From Capra hircus (Eukaryota; Chordata; Mammalia; Artiodactyla; Bovidae): DNA of 64,000 nt. Below, one piece after another: positions 21,388 to 32,830 of the stretch (position 1 is the first letter of the stretch; every line of letters starts with the position of its first letter). The position numbers and the translations under genes were made by a program. Under the pieces are notes generated by a model. The model was not told the DNA's origin. It saw nothing but the letters and a program-made list of their open reading frames with translations, and searched no databases. The stretch covers positions 75,595,713 to 75,659,712 of the forward strand of contig NC_030816.1 of the NCBI RefSeq assembly GCF_001704415.2, given 5' to 3'.

Positions 21388-22371
21388 TGCCAAAGCCTTT
21401 GACTGTGTGGATCACAATAAACTGTGGAAAATTCTGAAAGAGATAGGAATACCAGACCACCTGACCTGCCTCTTGAGAAACCTATATGCAGGTCAGGAAG
21501 CAATAGTTAGAACTGGACATGGAACAACAGACTGGTTCCAAACAGGAAAAGGAGTATGTCAAGGCTGTATATTGTCACCCTGCTTATTTAACTTATATGC
21601 AGAGTTACATTATGAGAAACGCTGGGCTCGAAGAAGCGCAAGCTGGAATCAAGATTGCCAGGAGAAATATCAATAACCTCAGATATGCACATGACACCTT
21701 CAGAAAACAAAGATCATGGCATCTGGTCCCATCACTTCATGGGAAATACATGGGGAAACATTGGAAACAGTGTCAGACTTTATTTTGGGGGGCTCCAAAA
21801 TCACTGCAGATAGTGATTGCAGCCATGAAATTAAAAGACGCTTGCTCCTTGGAAGAAAAGTTATGACCAACCTAGATAGCATATTCAAAAGCAGAGACAT
21901 TACTTTGCCAATTAAGGTCCGTCTAGTCAAGGCTGTGGTTTTTCCAGTGGTCATGTATGGATGTGAGAGTTGGACTGTGAAGAAGGCTGAGTGCCGAAAA
22001 ATTGATGCCTTTGAACTGTGGTGTTGGAGAAGACTCTTGAGAGTCCCTTGGACTGCAAGGAGATCCAACCAGTCCATTCTGAAGGAGATCAGCCCTGGGA
22101 TTTCTTTGGAAGGAATGATGCTAAAGCTGAAAGTCCAGTACTTTGGCCACCTCATGCGAAGAGTTGCCTTATTGGAAAAGACTCTGATGCTGGGAGGGAT
22201 TGGGGGCAGGAGGAGAAGGGGACGACAGAGGATGAGATGGCTGGATGGCATCACTGACTCGATGGACGTGAGTCTGAGTGAACTCCGGGAATTGGTGATG
22301 GACAGGGAGGCCTGGCGTGCTGTGATTCATGGGGTCGCAAAGAGTCAGATACGACTGAGCGACTGAACTGA
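21388..22371 (+). mobile_element. BovB LINE (RTE clade), 5'-truncated, reverse transcriptase C-terminal part
   Basis: The fragment begins inside the reverse transcriptase. Motif A appears as AFDCVDHNKLW and motif B as GVCQGCILSP. The catalytic motif reads YAHD instead of YADD (21684-21695), and compared with a typical BovB about 85 bp is missing just after it, which shifts the frame. From 21716 the frame is open for 216 codons to 22366 and includes LLLGRKVMTNLDSIFKSRDI and RRRRGRQRMRWLDGI, the usual BovB C-terminus. The element ends in the GACTGAGCGACTGAACTGAAC tail shared with Bov-A SINEs. The copy cannot encode an active enzyme, given the truncation, the lost catalytic Asp and the deletion. 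Confidence 0.93.
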
Positions 22372-22719
22372 ACAAATTCAAATTCAATAAAGACTTTAAA
22401 AATAGTCTCCAGAGTCCAGATATTGCTGCATTAAAATCAGAAGTGTAGATTTTGTTCCTTAAAAGACTCATGAATATTTTCAGGTCCTTGAGAGAAAGTT
22501 ATCACAGCAGAACCCACAAAACCCTGATGAACAGAGAGAAGGTGGGGTTTGGAGTTGGGTTATTTTGAGAAGAGTAATGTTCAGAGTGCCAGCTTCATTC
22601 CCTATGCACTTCATTTTGGAAAGTTAGTGATAGATTTGTAGAACAAAGGGATTGATTCTGTGTCTGTAGCCACTGTATACCATTTTCGATTCCTGTTATT
22701 GGGGTCTATTAAATGTCTA

Positions 22720-22924
22720 AACTGGGGCTTCCTTTGTGGCTCAGCTGGTAAAGAATCTGCCTGCAATGTGGGAGACCTGTGTTCGATCCCTGGTTTGGGA
22801 AGATCCCCTGGAGAAGGTAAAGGCTCCCCACTTGAGTATTCTGGCCTGGAGAATTCCATGGACTATATAGTCAATGGGGTCTCAAAGAGTCAGACACGAC
22901 TGAGCGACTTTCATTCACTCACTC
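22720..22924 (+). mobile_element. Bov-tA SINE
   Basis: The head GGCTTCCTTTGTGGCTCAGC is followed by a Bov-A body ending GACACGACTGAGCGAC and a CATTCACTCACTC tail. A 9-bp duplication, AAATGTCTA, flanks it (22711-22719 and 22925-22933). Confidence 0.9.
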
Positions 22925-22989
22925 AAATGTCTAGAATGCAACCGTGGAAAGGCACATGTCTGTTCTCACACGTTGGCGAGATGAAATGT

Positions 22990-23276
22990 GCTATGCTTAG
23001 TCGCTCAGTTGTGTCCGACTCTTTGTAGCCCACCAGGCTCCTCTGTCCATCGGGGATTCTCCAGACAAGAATATTTCAGTGGGTTGCCATGCCCTCCTGC
23101 AGGGGATCTTCCCAACCCAAGGATCAGACCCAGGTCTCCCACATTGCAGGCGGATTCTTTACCAGCTGAGCCACCAGAGAAACCCAAGAATACTGGAGTG
23201 GGTAGCCTATCCCTTCTCCTGCAGATCTTCCCAACCCAGGAAATGAACTGGGGTCTCCTGCATTGCAGGCGGATTG
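22990..23276 (-). mobile_element. Composite Bov-tA SINE with duplicated head part
   Basis: A reverse Bov-A body and tRNA-like head (to about 23185) are followed directly by a second reverse partial copy (GAATACTGGAGTGGGTAGCC to GCAGGCGGATT). An 8-bp repeat TGAAATGT lies on both sides, which suggests that the composite moved as one unit. Confidence 0.75.
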
Positions 23277-23607
23277 AGGTGAAATGTATCAGTGTTAAAT
23301 TAATGAGGCTTTTTCACAGGCAAAAATACCAGGGATAATGGCAGGAACAGAGAGGGAGAGGTTCCAGGGAAGGTGCAGGGTGTGGTTTCTTTTTAGTCGC
23401 TGTGGAGATAGTTCAAAGGCAAAGTCTCCAGGTTACCAGTTTTTTCCATTGCCAATAGGGAAACACCAATTCTTCGCACCTTTAGGTTTTGCTGATGGAG
23501 ACAGCCGCCTCCCCAGCTGCTCTGATTCCTGTCCACACTCATTGGGTATCACCTTCCTTCCTGACAGAAACCACTTAGCCACCCCACTGTACAAGACCCT
23601 CACCTTA

Positions 23608-23639
23608 TATATATATATATATATATTTTTTTTTTTTTT
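23608..23639. repeat. (TA)n followed by T run
   Basis: An alternating TA tract of about 20 bp is followed by about 14 T bases, in otherwise unassigned intron sequence. Confidence 0.9.
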
Positions 23640-23702
23640 CCCAAGTGAGATCCAGGAACCTTCGTGTGGGACCAAGCTAGTAGTAACTATTAAAGCAATG
23701 GG

Positions 23703-23826
23703 CAGGACTTCCTTGGCAATCCAATGGATAAGACTCTGAGCTTCCAATGCAGGGGACACAGGTTCAACCCCTGATTTGAAGACTAAGATCCCACATATAC
23801 AGCCAAAAAAAAAAAAAAAAAAAAAA
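23703..23826 (+). mobile_element. CHR-type SINE with poly(A) tail
   Basis: GGACTTCCTTGGCAATCCAA leads, followed by GGTTCAACCCCTGATTTG and GATCCCACAT, and an A run of about 23 bases. The head is diverged. Confidence 0.82.
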
Positions 23827-24058
23827 GGAACATGTTCTCAATACATATTTTTAAAAATAAAAATTTGGCAGCTGTATATATCTAACTAAAGTTAGTGTGA
23901 ATCTGTCAATATTGATCCTTTTTTTTTTAACAAGAGAAGAGAAGATACGGCATCTAATCAAATACTACATTATATGGAAACTTTCAGTTTTAGAACAGAC
24001 CTGTATTTATAATTTGCAGGATATTTGACCAACTTTCAAACCCTTGTTTTAACATTCT

Positions 24059-24390
24059 TGTTGTTGTTCAATTGCTCGGTTGTGTCTGACTCTTTTCGAC
24101 CCCGTGAACTGCAGCACACCAGGCTTCCCTCTCCTTCACCAACAGAGCTTGCTCAAACTCATGTTCTTTGAGTTGGTGATGCCATCCAGCCATCTCGTCC
24201 TCTTCTCCTACCTTCAGTCTTTCCCAGCATCACGGTCTTTTCCAATGAGTCTGTTCACATCAGGTGGCCAAAGTATTGGCGCTTCAGTATCAGTCCTTGC
24301 AATGTATATTCAGGGTTGATTTCCTTTAGGATGGACTGGTTTGGTCTCCTTGCAGTCCAAGGGACTTTCAAGAGTCTTCTCTAACACTTT
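24059..24390 (-). mobile_element. BovB LINE 3' fragment
   Basis: The reverse BovB end begins TTGTTGTTCAATTGCTCGG and runs through CCATCCAGCCATCTCGTCC and TTGCAGTCCAAGGGACTTTC. It covers only the last 330 bp of the element. Confidence 0.85.
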
Positions 24391-24484
24391 CTGTTTTAAT
24401 ATTACAGAAAAAAAATTGGAATTTGGGGCATATCAAGGTTTATTGTAATAAGAATGCTAGAAGGAAACTGCCCCCAATACTAGG

Positions 24485-24693
24485 TATGTGTTACTTGCTC
24501 AGTCGTGTCTGACTCTCTCTGACCCCATGACTGTGGCCTGCCAGGCTCCTCTGTCCATGGAATTCTCCAGGCAAGAACACTTGTGTGAGTTGCCCTTCCC
24601 TTCTCCAGGGGATCTTCCCAGCCCAGGGATTGAACCCGGATCTCCTGCATCGCAGGCAGGTTTTTTACCATCTTAAGCCACAAGGGAAGCCCC
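24485..24693 (-). mobile_element. Bov-tA SINE
   Basis: Reverse orientation: CTTGCTCAGTCGTGTCTGAC opens, CTTAAGCCACAAGGGAAGCC closes. Confidence 0.87.
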
Positions 24694-25375
24694 AGTGCTT
24701 TCCATACCAATAGTTATGGAAAATACTTAATATCTAATGACTAAATCTCATAGTCAAGATAAAAAATGTTCCAGCTTAGGTGAAAAGATTTCTGCAGACA
24801 TATAAATATAGAAGCTACACATGGCTTTTAGATTTCACTGTCTTTTTAAAGACAGCTATAACCTGTCAGTCAGCCTGTTCAAAGATGGATGATAGTATCA
24901 AAATGTCACCTGAGTTTTAAGATTTTTTTTCAAGTTTTATATATATCCTTCCTAAAATTTTAAAATTTAGTAAAGGATATCTTTCAATAGCACTTGAGGC
25001 TTATTTGTTATTCTATTCAGTTTCCCCCTCCAAATTTAGTGGAAAAGGAGCTGATTTCTATCGTAAAAAGTGGCCAAAACATCTGGGGAGGCCTACATAA
25101 TTAAAAGGATGTATTTTATTTCCTTCAGGAACCAACACCACTTAAATCTGATTTGTCATGACTTTTACTGTTGCTCAAGAAGCACTGTAGATCTTGTTTG
25201 TGATAACAGGGAATGAACAGATACGTTTACCCCAGGAAAATATCCACGGGTACCTTTCCCTCTGAGTTATTTCCCAATCTCAATTTCTGGAAGAATTTAT
25301 TAAGATATAATTCACATACCCTACAATTTATCATTTAAAATGTATAATTCAGTGGGGTTTTTTTTTTTTTTTTTG

Positions 25376-25445
25376 TATTGGGTTGGCTAGAAAGTTCATT
25401 TAGGTTTTTCTGTAATGTCTTATGAACTTTTTGGCCAACCCGATA
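25376..25445. mobile_element. Mariner MITE
   Basis: Inverted ends TATTGGGTTGGCTAGAAAGT and TATCGGGTTGGCCAAAAAGT (the latter read on the minus strand) match with few differences over about 24 bp, and the unit begins and ends in TA. The roughly 70-bp palindrome fits a non-autonomous ruminant mariner derivative. It lies inside the old L1 at 25290-29790. Confidence 0.85.
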
Positions 25446-25736
25446 TAGTCACTGAGTTGCATACACTTATCATCAAAACAGTCAATTTTAGAACATTTTG
25501 ACCCTCTAAAGAAACCTCATACCCGTTAGCAACCATGCCCCGTTTTCTTCCCCACAGTCCCTGGTAACCACTCAGCGCCTTGCTGTCTCTAAAGATTTTC
25601 CTGTTCTGGATGTGTCATACAAATGGAATCACATAGTATGCGGCCTGTTGTGTCTGACTCTTTTCACTTAGTATAATGTTTGCAAAGTTCTAATTGCCAA
25701 ATAATATTGTACTGTATGGATAGATCCCACATTTTA

Positions 25737-25953
25737 AGGCCTCTCTGGTGACTCATCAGTAAAGAATCCACCTGTCAATGCAAGAGACGTGGGTTCAGTC
25801 TCTGGGTTGGGAAGATCCCTTGGAGAAGGAAATGGCAATCCACTCCAGTATTCTTGCCTAGGAAACCTATGGACACAGGAGCCTGGAGGGCTATATATAG
25901 TTTGTGGAGTCGCAAAAGACTCGGACACAACTGAGCGACTAAGCAGCAACAAC
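25737..25953 (+). mobile_element. Bov-tA SINE
   Basis: The head GGCCTCTCTGGTGACTCATC and a body ending GGACACAACTGAGCGACTAA are flanked by an 11-bp duplication, CCCACATTTTA (25726-25736 and 25954-25964), made of old L1 sequence. Confidence 0.92.
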
Positions 25954-26031
25954 CCCACATTTTATTCATCCATGCATTGGTTGGTGAACATTTGGGTTTT
26001 TTCCACTTTTTGGCTATTTAAAACTGCTAGG

Positions 26032-26858
26032 TCACACCAGTCAGAATGTCTGCGATCCAAAAATCTGCAAGCAATAAATGCTGGAGAAGGTGTGGAGAAA
26101 AGGGAACCCTCCTACACTGTTGGTGGGAATGCAGACTAGTACAGCCACTTTGGAGAACAGTGTGGAGATTCCTTAAAAATTGCAACTAGAACTACCTTAT
26201 GACCCAGCAATCCCACTGCTGGGCATACACACCGAGGAAACCAGAACTGAAAGAGACACATGTACCCCAGTGTTCATCGCAGCACTGTTTATAATAGCCA
26301 GGACATGGAAACAACCTAGATGTCCATCAGCAGATGAATGGATAAGAAAGCTGTGGTACATATACACAATGGAGTATTACTCAGCCGTTAAAAAGAATAC
26401 ATTTGAATCAGTTCTGAAGAGATGGATGAAACTGGAGCCGATTATACACAGTGAAGTAAGCCAGAAAGAAAAACACCAATACAGTATACTAACACATATA
26501 TATGGAATTTAGAAAGATGGCAATGACGACCCTGTATGTAAGACAGCAAAAAAGACACAGCTGTGTATAACGGACTTTTGGACTCAGAGGGAGAGGGAGA
26601 GGGTGGGATGATTTGGGAGAATGGCATTGTAACAGGTATACTATCATGTAAGAATCGAATCGTCAGTCTATGTCTGATGCAGGATACAGCATGCTTGGGG
26701 CTGGTGCACGGTGATGACCCAGAGAGATGTTATGGAGAGGGAGGTGGGAGGGGGGTTCATGTTTGGGAACGCATGTACACCCGTGGTGGATTCATGTCAA
26801 TGTATGGCAAAACCAATACAGTATTGTAAATTAAAATAAAGTAAATAAATAAATAAAA
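26032..26858 (+). mobile_element. 5'-truncated young ruminant L1 (ORF2 C-terminus and 3' UTR)
   Basis: The unit starts in the last part of ORF2 (frame 26180-26512 contains YDPAIPLLGIHTEE and TMEYYSAVKKNTF) and ends in an A-rich tail at 26834-26858. A 13-bp duplication, TAAAACTGCTAGG, flanks it at 26019-26031 and 26859-26871. The insertion interrupts the old L1. It is too truncated to be active. Confidence 0.95.
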
Positions 26859-26948
26859 TAAAACTGCTAGGAACATTAGTGTACAAGTTTTTGCCTAGAC
26901 ATATGTTTTTATTTCTCTTGGGTATTTACCTAGGAGTTGAATTGCTAG

Positions 26949-29312
26949 TCACAGATCACAGCCTTGGGGCGAAGGGGCTTGCATAATTCAGTGAAACTAG
27001 GAGCTGTGCCGTGCAGGGCCACTCGTGATGGATAGGTCTTAGTGAAGAGTTCTGACAAAACACGGTCTACTGGAGCAGGGAATGGCAACCTGTTCCAGTA
27101 TTCTTGCCATGAGAACGCTGTGATGACTCTGCCAACACCAGATGGTCAATACCAAAATTGGATTGATTATGTTCTTTGCAGCCGAAGATAGAGAAGCTCT
27201 ATACAGTCAGCAAAAACAAGACCTAGAGCTGACTGTGGCTAAGATCATGAGCCCCTTATTGCCAACTTCAGGATTAAATTGAAGAAAGTAGGGAAAACCA
27301 CTCAGCCACTCATGTATGACCTAAATCAAATCCCTTATGATTATAACAGTGGAGGTGACAGATAGATTCAAGGGATTAGATCTGGTAGACAGAGTGCCTG
27401 AAGAATTATGGGTGGAAGTTTGTAACATTGTTCAGGAGGCAGGGATCAAAACCATCTCAAAGAGGGAAAAAAATGCAAGAAGTGGTTGTCTGGGAGTTTT
27501 ACAAATAGCTGAGGAAATAAGATAATCTAAAGGCAAGGGAGAAAGGGAAAGATATACCCAGCTGAATGCAGTGTTCCAGAGAACAGCAAGGAGAAATGAG
27601 AAGGCCTTCTTCAATGGACAATGCAAAGAAATAGAGGAAAACAATAGAATGAGAAAGACTAGAGATTTCATCAAGAAAATTGGAGATATCAAGGGTATTT
27701 TCATGCAAGATGAAGACAATAAAGGACGGAAACAGTAAGGACCTAACAGAATCAGAAAAGATTAAGAAGAGGTGGCAAGAATACACAGAGCTATACAAAA
27801 AAGATTGTAATGATCCAGATAACCGTGATGTAGTCCTCATCTGGAGCCAGACTTCCTGGAGGGTGAAGTCAAGTGGGCCTTAGTAAGCATTACTACAAAC
27901 AAAGCTAGTGGAGACAATGGAATTCCAGCTGAACTGTTTCAAATCCTAAAATATGATGCTGTTAAAGTGCTGAAGTCAGTATATCAGCAAATTTGGAAAA
28001 CTCAGCAGTGGCCATAGGACTGGAAAAGATCAGTTTTCATTCCAGTCCTAAAGAAGGGCAATGCCAAAGAATGTTCAAACTACTGTACAATTGTGCTTAT
28101 TTCACGTTAGTAAGGTTATGCTCAAAATCCTTCAAGCTGGGCTTCAGCAGTATATGAACCAAGAACTTACAGATGTACAAGCTGGGTTTAGAAAAGGCAG
28201 AGGAATCGGAGATTTGTTGGATCATGGAGAAAGCAAGGGAGTTCCAGAATCTGCTTCATCAACTAGTCAGCCTTTGACTGAGTGGACCACAACAAACTGT
28301 GGAAAATTTTTATAAAGAGATGGGAGTACCAGAGCACCTTACCTGTCTCCTGAGAAACCTTAGTCAGGACAAGAAGCAATAGTTAGAACCGGACATGGAA
28401 CAACTGACTGGTTCAAAATTGGGAACATAGTACAATAAGGCTGAATATTGTCATCCTGCTTATTTAACTTCTATGCAGAATATGTCATGCAAAATGCCAG
28501 GCTGTGTGAAGCTCAAGCTGGAATCAAGATTGCCAGGAGAAATAGCAACAACCTCAGATATGCAGATGATACCACTGTAATAGCAGAAAGTGAAGAAGAA
28601 CTAAAGAGCCTCTTAAAGAGAGTGAAAGTGGTGAGTGAAAAAGCTGGCTTGAAACTCAACATTCCCATCACTTCATGGCAATTAGAAGGGGGAAAAGTGG
28701 ACGCAGTGACTGATTTTATTTTCTTGGGCTCCAAAATCACTACGGATGGTGACTGCAGCCGTGAAATTATAAAATGCTTGCTCCTTGGAAGGAAAGCTAT
28801 GACAAATCTAGACAGTGTATTAAAAAAGCAGAGACATCACTTTGCCAACAAAGGTCCATATAGTCAACGCTGTGGTTTTTCCAGTAGTCATGTAAAGATG
28901 AGAGTTTGGCCATAAAGAAGGCTGAGCACTGAAGAATTGGTATTTCTGAACTGTGGTGCTGGAGAGTCCCTTGGACAGCAAGGAGATCCAAACAGTTGAT
29001 CCTAAAGGAAATCAACCCTGAATATTCATTGGAAGGACTGATGTTAAAGCTCAATATTTTGGTCACCTGATAGGCAAAGCCAACTCACTGTAAAAGACCC
29101 TGATGCTGGGAAAAATTGAAGGCAAAAGGAGAAGGGGGAAGCAGAGGATGAGATGGTTGGAGCGCATCACCAACCATGTCCATGTCCATTCACTCAATGG
29201 ACATGAATTTGAGCAAACTCTGCGATATAGTGAGGAGTTCGAAGAACAGTCTGGCGTGCTTCAGTCCATGGGGTCACAAGAGTAGGGCATGACTTAGTGA
29301 CTGAACAACCAA
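26949..29312 (+). mobile_element. BovB LINE, 2.36 kb, with degraded reverse transcriptase frame
   Basis: The copy begins near the middle of BovB (ATCACAGCCTTGGGGCG) and reaches its 3' end (GACTTAGTGACTGAACAACC). A 10-bp duplication, GAATTGCTAG, flanks it (26939-26948 and 29313-29322), so it is one insertion into the old L1. The reverse transcriptase is broken into several frames. In the frame 28448-28915 the catalytic motif YADD is intact at 28559-28570, followed by AESEEELKSLL. Frameshifts and stops elsewhere (for example around 27880 and 28310) make it non-coding. Confidence 0.93.
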
Positions 29313-29339
29313 GAATTGCTAGATTATATGTTAACTCTA

Positions 29340-29573
29340 GGGGCTTCCCACGTGTTACTGGTGGTAAAGAACTTACCGGCCAGTGCAAGAGGCACAGGAG
29401 ACACGGGTTTGATCCCTGAGTTGGGGGATCCTCATGCTCCCCCTTGGAGGGGACATGGCAACCCACTTGCCATGGAGTATTCTTGCCTGGAGAATCCCAT
29501 GGACAGAGGAGCCTGGTGGGCTACAGTCCATAGGGTCGAAAAGAGTCAGACACAACTTAGCAAGCACACACAC
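29340..29573 (+). mobile_element. Bov-tA SINE
   Basis: The head GGGCTTCCCACGTGTTACTG and a body ending GACACAACTTAGCAAGC, with a CACACACAC tail, are flanked by a 12-bp duplication, ATGTTAACTCTA (29328-29339 and 29574-29585), in old L1 sequence. Confidence 0.92.
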
Positions 29574-30194
29574 ATGTTAACTCTATATTTAATCTTTTGA
29601 GGAACTAGCAGACTGTTTTCCAAGACAGGTTTTCCCTTCCCATGAGCGGTATAAGAGGGGTCCAGTGTTTCCGTATCTCCAACACTTGTTAACTGCACTC
29701 TGATTGTAGTCATCATTGTGCGTGTGGAGTGGTGTGGCATCGTGGTTTTGGTTTGCATTTTTCTGATGGCCAGTGATACTGATTCATTCCCCCCCCCTTT
29801 TTTTTTTTAGCAAACTAAATATCTGGTATTCTTTAAAAAGCCAGGTAAAGCTAAAAATTAAAGATGCCTTCTGAAGTGAATGTTTGTATGACAAACAGCA
29901 CAGGGGTTCCAAGGAAACAGTCTGCATTGTACACCCGTAGCAATTAAAGCATGTGCTCTTCTGGCTTCTGAAAAATGATTCTTCCAGTCTTGACTTAATA
30001 GATAAGAAATACTGTGTTTAGATGGGGGAGTTGCTGGAATAATGAAATGTTTCCATGGTGAGGAGGTGGTGAGAATTTCTGTTGGTTAAATATGTTTCTC
30101 ACCAAACACACAGAAGCAGCTTCTGTAAAATTCACCAGTCATCATTTGCTAGATTTGCTTTCCTTCTTTTGTTTGTACGTTGTATGTGTGTATA

Positions 30195-30225
<31 letters not shown>

Positions 30226-30226
30226 T
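30195..30226. repeat. (TG)n microsatellite
   Basis: About 15 TG units, preceded by an imperfect TGTATGTGTGTATATG lead. Confidence 0.95.
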
Positions 30227-30467
30227 GAACTTGTTTAGACATCAAAATGCTTCTAAAGACTTTAGCACTTCTCTTAAGAATACATTCTTGCATTCTTCTG
30301 CTTAACCACAGTATCATTATCACACTTCAGAAATTTAACATAAAATTGGTGATATCATCTAAGATAGAGTCCGGATTCAAATGTATGCTATTTTAAAATT
30401 TTATACCTGCATTAAAAAAAAATTGGATCCAGGGTCTAATCAAAGGTCCCAAATTACATTCAATTAT

Positions 30468-30677
30468 GGGCTTCCTTGGTGGCTCAGACAATAAAGAATC
30501 TGTCTGCAATGCTGGAGATCTGGGTTCGATCCTTGGGTTGGGAAGATCCCCTGGAGGAGGGCATGGCAACCCACTGAAATATTCTTGCCTGGAGGATCCC
30601 CATGGACAGAGGAGCCTGGCGGGCTACAGTCCATGGGGTCGCAAAGAGTTGGACGCAACTGAGCTACTAAGCACACC
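30468..30677 (+). mobile_element. Bov-tA SINE
   Basis: GGGCTTCCTTGGTGGCTCAG opens and GGACGCAACTGAGCTACTAA closes a near-complete copy with an ACAATAAAG change in the head. Confidence 0.9.
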
Positions 30678-30831
30678 AAGGACAGCGCATGTTTCTTTTA
30701 GTCTCTTGAAGTGGAATACTTCTCTTGCCTTCTTGTTTTCTGTGTGATTTATTTTTGTAATGAGCCCAGGCCAGTTTCTTGCATCGTGGATTCGTCGGAT
30801 TAGTTTTTCTGTGATTGGACTCAGGATCAGC

Positions 30832-31068
30832 ATCCTTGCACTTGGTCGTTGTTGTTGCACGGGACTGCTCTCAGTTGCGGTCTATGGGCGTCTCTTTGCG
30901 GTGGCTTCTCCCGTTGCAGAGCGTGGACTCTCGAGCTCGCCCTCCGTGGTTGTGGCGCACGAGCTTCATTGCTCCACAGCGGCATGTGGAATCCTCCTGA
31001 CCAGGGATCAAACCCGTGTCCCCTGTATTGGCAGGTGGATTCTTAGCCACTGTATCACCAGGGAAGTT
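30832..31068 (-). mobile_element. Long CHR-type SINE
   Basis: Reverse orientation: TTGCGGTGGCTTCTCCCG, GGCGCACGAGCTTCATTGC, GGCATGTGGAATCCTCCTG and a final ACTGTATCACCAGGGAAGTT. CpG sites are well preserved, which makes frames look open on both strands. Confidence 0.87.
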
Positions 31069-31458
31069 CAGGCTGAACAGTCTCAACAAGAATATACCTA
31101 GGTGATGTTGAGTACTGACTGTTATATCACCCCTGGAGTCATACAACTCCAGGGAGATGCTGATTTCGAAAGTTTGATTCAGAGTTCCCACCAGATCTCT
31201 TCACAAGGAAGGTCTGACTCCCCTGTGGGATAATGTGAGAGTTTGATCCTGATTATTCTGTTCCCAAACAATGTTTTAGAATCCATTGATGATTTTCACC
31301 TGAATCACCTTCAGAGGGGTGCAAAATGGTAAGGTTCTCATCCCTCGTTTTTTCTGCATTTCTCCATCTGGCATTCCTCTGTAGGAAAGAGTTTTTCCTT
31401 TTTACCTTCTCTGCCTTTGTTTTCCCCTTAAAGTTAAAATAAAAACTTTGAGGTGGGG

Positions 31459-31573
31459 GGAGGTGTTCCCTAGTGGTCTAGTGGTTAAGAATTGGTGATT
31501 CCACTGCTGTGGCCTGAGTTCAGTCCCTGGTCACGGAACTGAGATCCTGCACCTGTGTGGTGTGCCCAAAACA
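31459..31573 (+). mobile_element. CHR-type SINE
   Basis: The head GTGTTCCCTAGTGGTCTAG and TTCAGTCCCTGGTCACGG show a diverged CHR element. Confidence 0.75.
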
Positions 31574-32380
31574 GAATTTTTCTAACAATAATGTATGAGC
31601 ATATGTCCAATTTTTATTTTAAACTTACCTCAAGGAAAGAGACATCTAGTGGGGCTAATCATACTCTTCTTGGTAGGGACATTTAATAGAACAAGAGAAT
31701 GGTTAGATAGTATTGTTTAGACTGGTTTGCTCTCATTCGAGAATGGGATCAAGGTGGTAGTTACCCTCCGTTCCTGATGATTATCTGCGTGTGAGTGGTG
31801 GCGCTGGAAGAGGGGGGCAAAGCAGTTGGCTAGAGTAATGACTCTTAATTTCATTAAGGTGAGTTAGAAATATTTTGTCAGAAATGTTCTTTTTTTTTTC
31901 CCTTTTTCCTGGAGGAAGTTGTGAATTTATAACAAAAAAGTTCCTTGACCAATAAGGGTCTTTACGCATTATAAATATGGAAATTAGAAATTAAAGAAAG
32001 TAAAAAGTAGCAGAGGCGGGGGAAAGGTGGAAATTCCAAGTTAACACAACTATTATCTCTTTTGTATATTCTTAAAAAAAAAAAAAGGAATGTTGTGACT
32101 TGGTGCCATTTCACAATTTTTTATAGTTTCTAACTTCAAAAGCATTAAAAACGCACACACACAAACTCAGGTTCATAGAGACAGTGGATGAAAACAGAGG
32201 TAAAAATCCTAAGCTAGTTCTCATAAACCTGTTTGACCCATAAGTGGTCAACCTGTGGTACTCATGGAGCCACCCTAATGGCCATTCTGAGCTTGGCAGC
32301 AAGAGTACTTAAACCATCATCTTCCCTCTTGAAGATTGCATGTACATTTTCATCCAGAAAAGGGAAAGACCCACTGAACA

Positions 32381-32591
32381 CTGTGTGCTCAGATGCTCAG
32401 TCCTGTCTGACTCTGGACTGCAGCCCGCCAGGCTCCTCTGCCCATGGGATTTCCCAGGCAAGAATACTGGAGAGTGGGTTGCCATTTCCTCCTCCAGGGA
32501 TCCTCCCAACCTGGGAGTCAAACCTAGGAGCTTCTTCTGTCTCCGCCATTGGCAGGCAGATTCTTTAGCACTAGCGCCACCTAGGAAACCC
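32381..32591 (-). mobile_element. Bov-tA SINE
   Basis: Reverse body (CAGTCCTGTCTGACTCTGG) followed by a reverse head ending CTAGCGCCACCTAGGAAACC. Confidence 0.83.
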
Positions 32592-32601
32592 TTGTTGAAG
32601 A

Positions 32602-32830
32602 CTGCTGCTGCTGCTAAGTCGCTTCAGTTGTGTCCGACTCTGTGCGACCCCATAGACTCCCCCCAACAGGCTCCCCCGTCCCTGGGAGTCTCCAGGCAAG
32701 AATACTGGAGTGGGTTGCCGTTTCCTTCTCCGATGCATGAAAGTGAAAAGTGAAAGTGAAGTTGCTCAGTCATGTCTGATTTAGCGACCCCATGGACTGC
32801 AGCCTACCAGGCTCCTCCGTCCGTGGGATT
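32602..32830 (-). mobile_element. Bov-A2 SINE, truncated
   Basis: The reverse (GCT)n tail and first monomer are complete; the second monomer stops after CTCCGTCCGTGGGATT, before the usual TTCCAGGCAAGA. The break could be 5' truncation on insertion. Confidence 0.85.

Larger units (their letters stand above)
25290..29790 (-). mobile_element. Old L1 fossil split by five later insertions
   Basis: Pieces of one reverse-oriented old L1 lie in collinear order: 25290-25375 (AAGATATAATTCACATACCC), 25446-25736 (AACATTTTGACCCTC, ATGGAATCACATAGTATG), 25965-26018 (TTCATCCATGCATTGGTTGG), 26872-26938 (GTACAAGTTTTTGCC, TTACCTAGGAGTTGAA), 29323-29327, and 29586-29790 (GAGGAACTAGCAGACTGTTT, GGTTTTGGTTTGCATTTTTC). 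Between them sit a mariner MITE, a Bov-tA, a young L1, a BovB and another Bov-tA. Excising the five leaves a sequence in the normal order of the old L1 3' UTR and ORF2 end. The subfamily is not assigned. Confidence 0.85.

Noticed and set aside
21290..22366. Reverse transcriptase-like frames suggesting a retron, group II intron or novel RT system
   Set aside because: The motifs, C-terminus and 3' tail are those of BovB. Copies recur in both orientations as 5'-truncated fragments.
26180..26512. 110-codon frame resembling a protein-coding gene
   Set aside because: It is the C-terminal end of L1 ORF2 in a 5'-truncated insertion with a poly(A) tail and target-site duplication.
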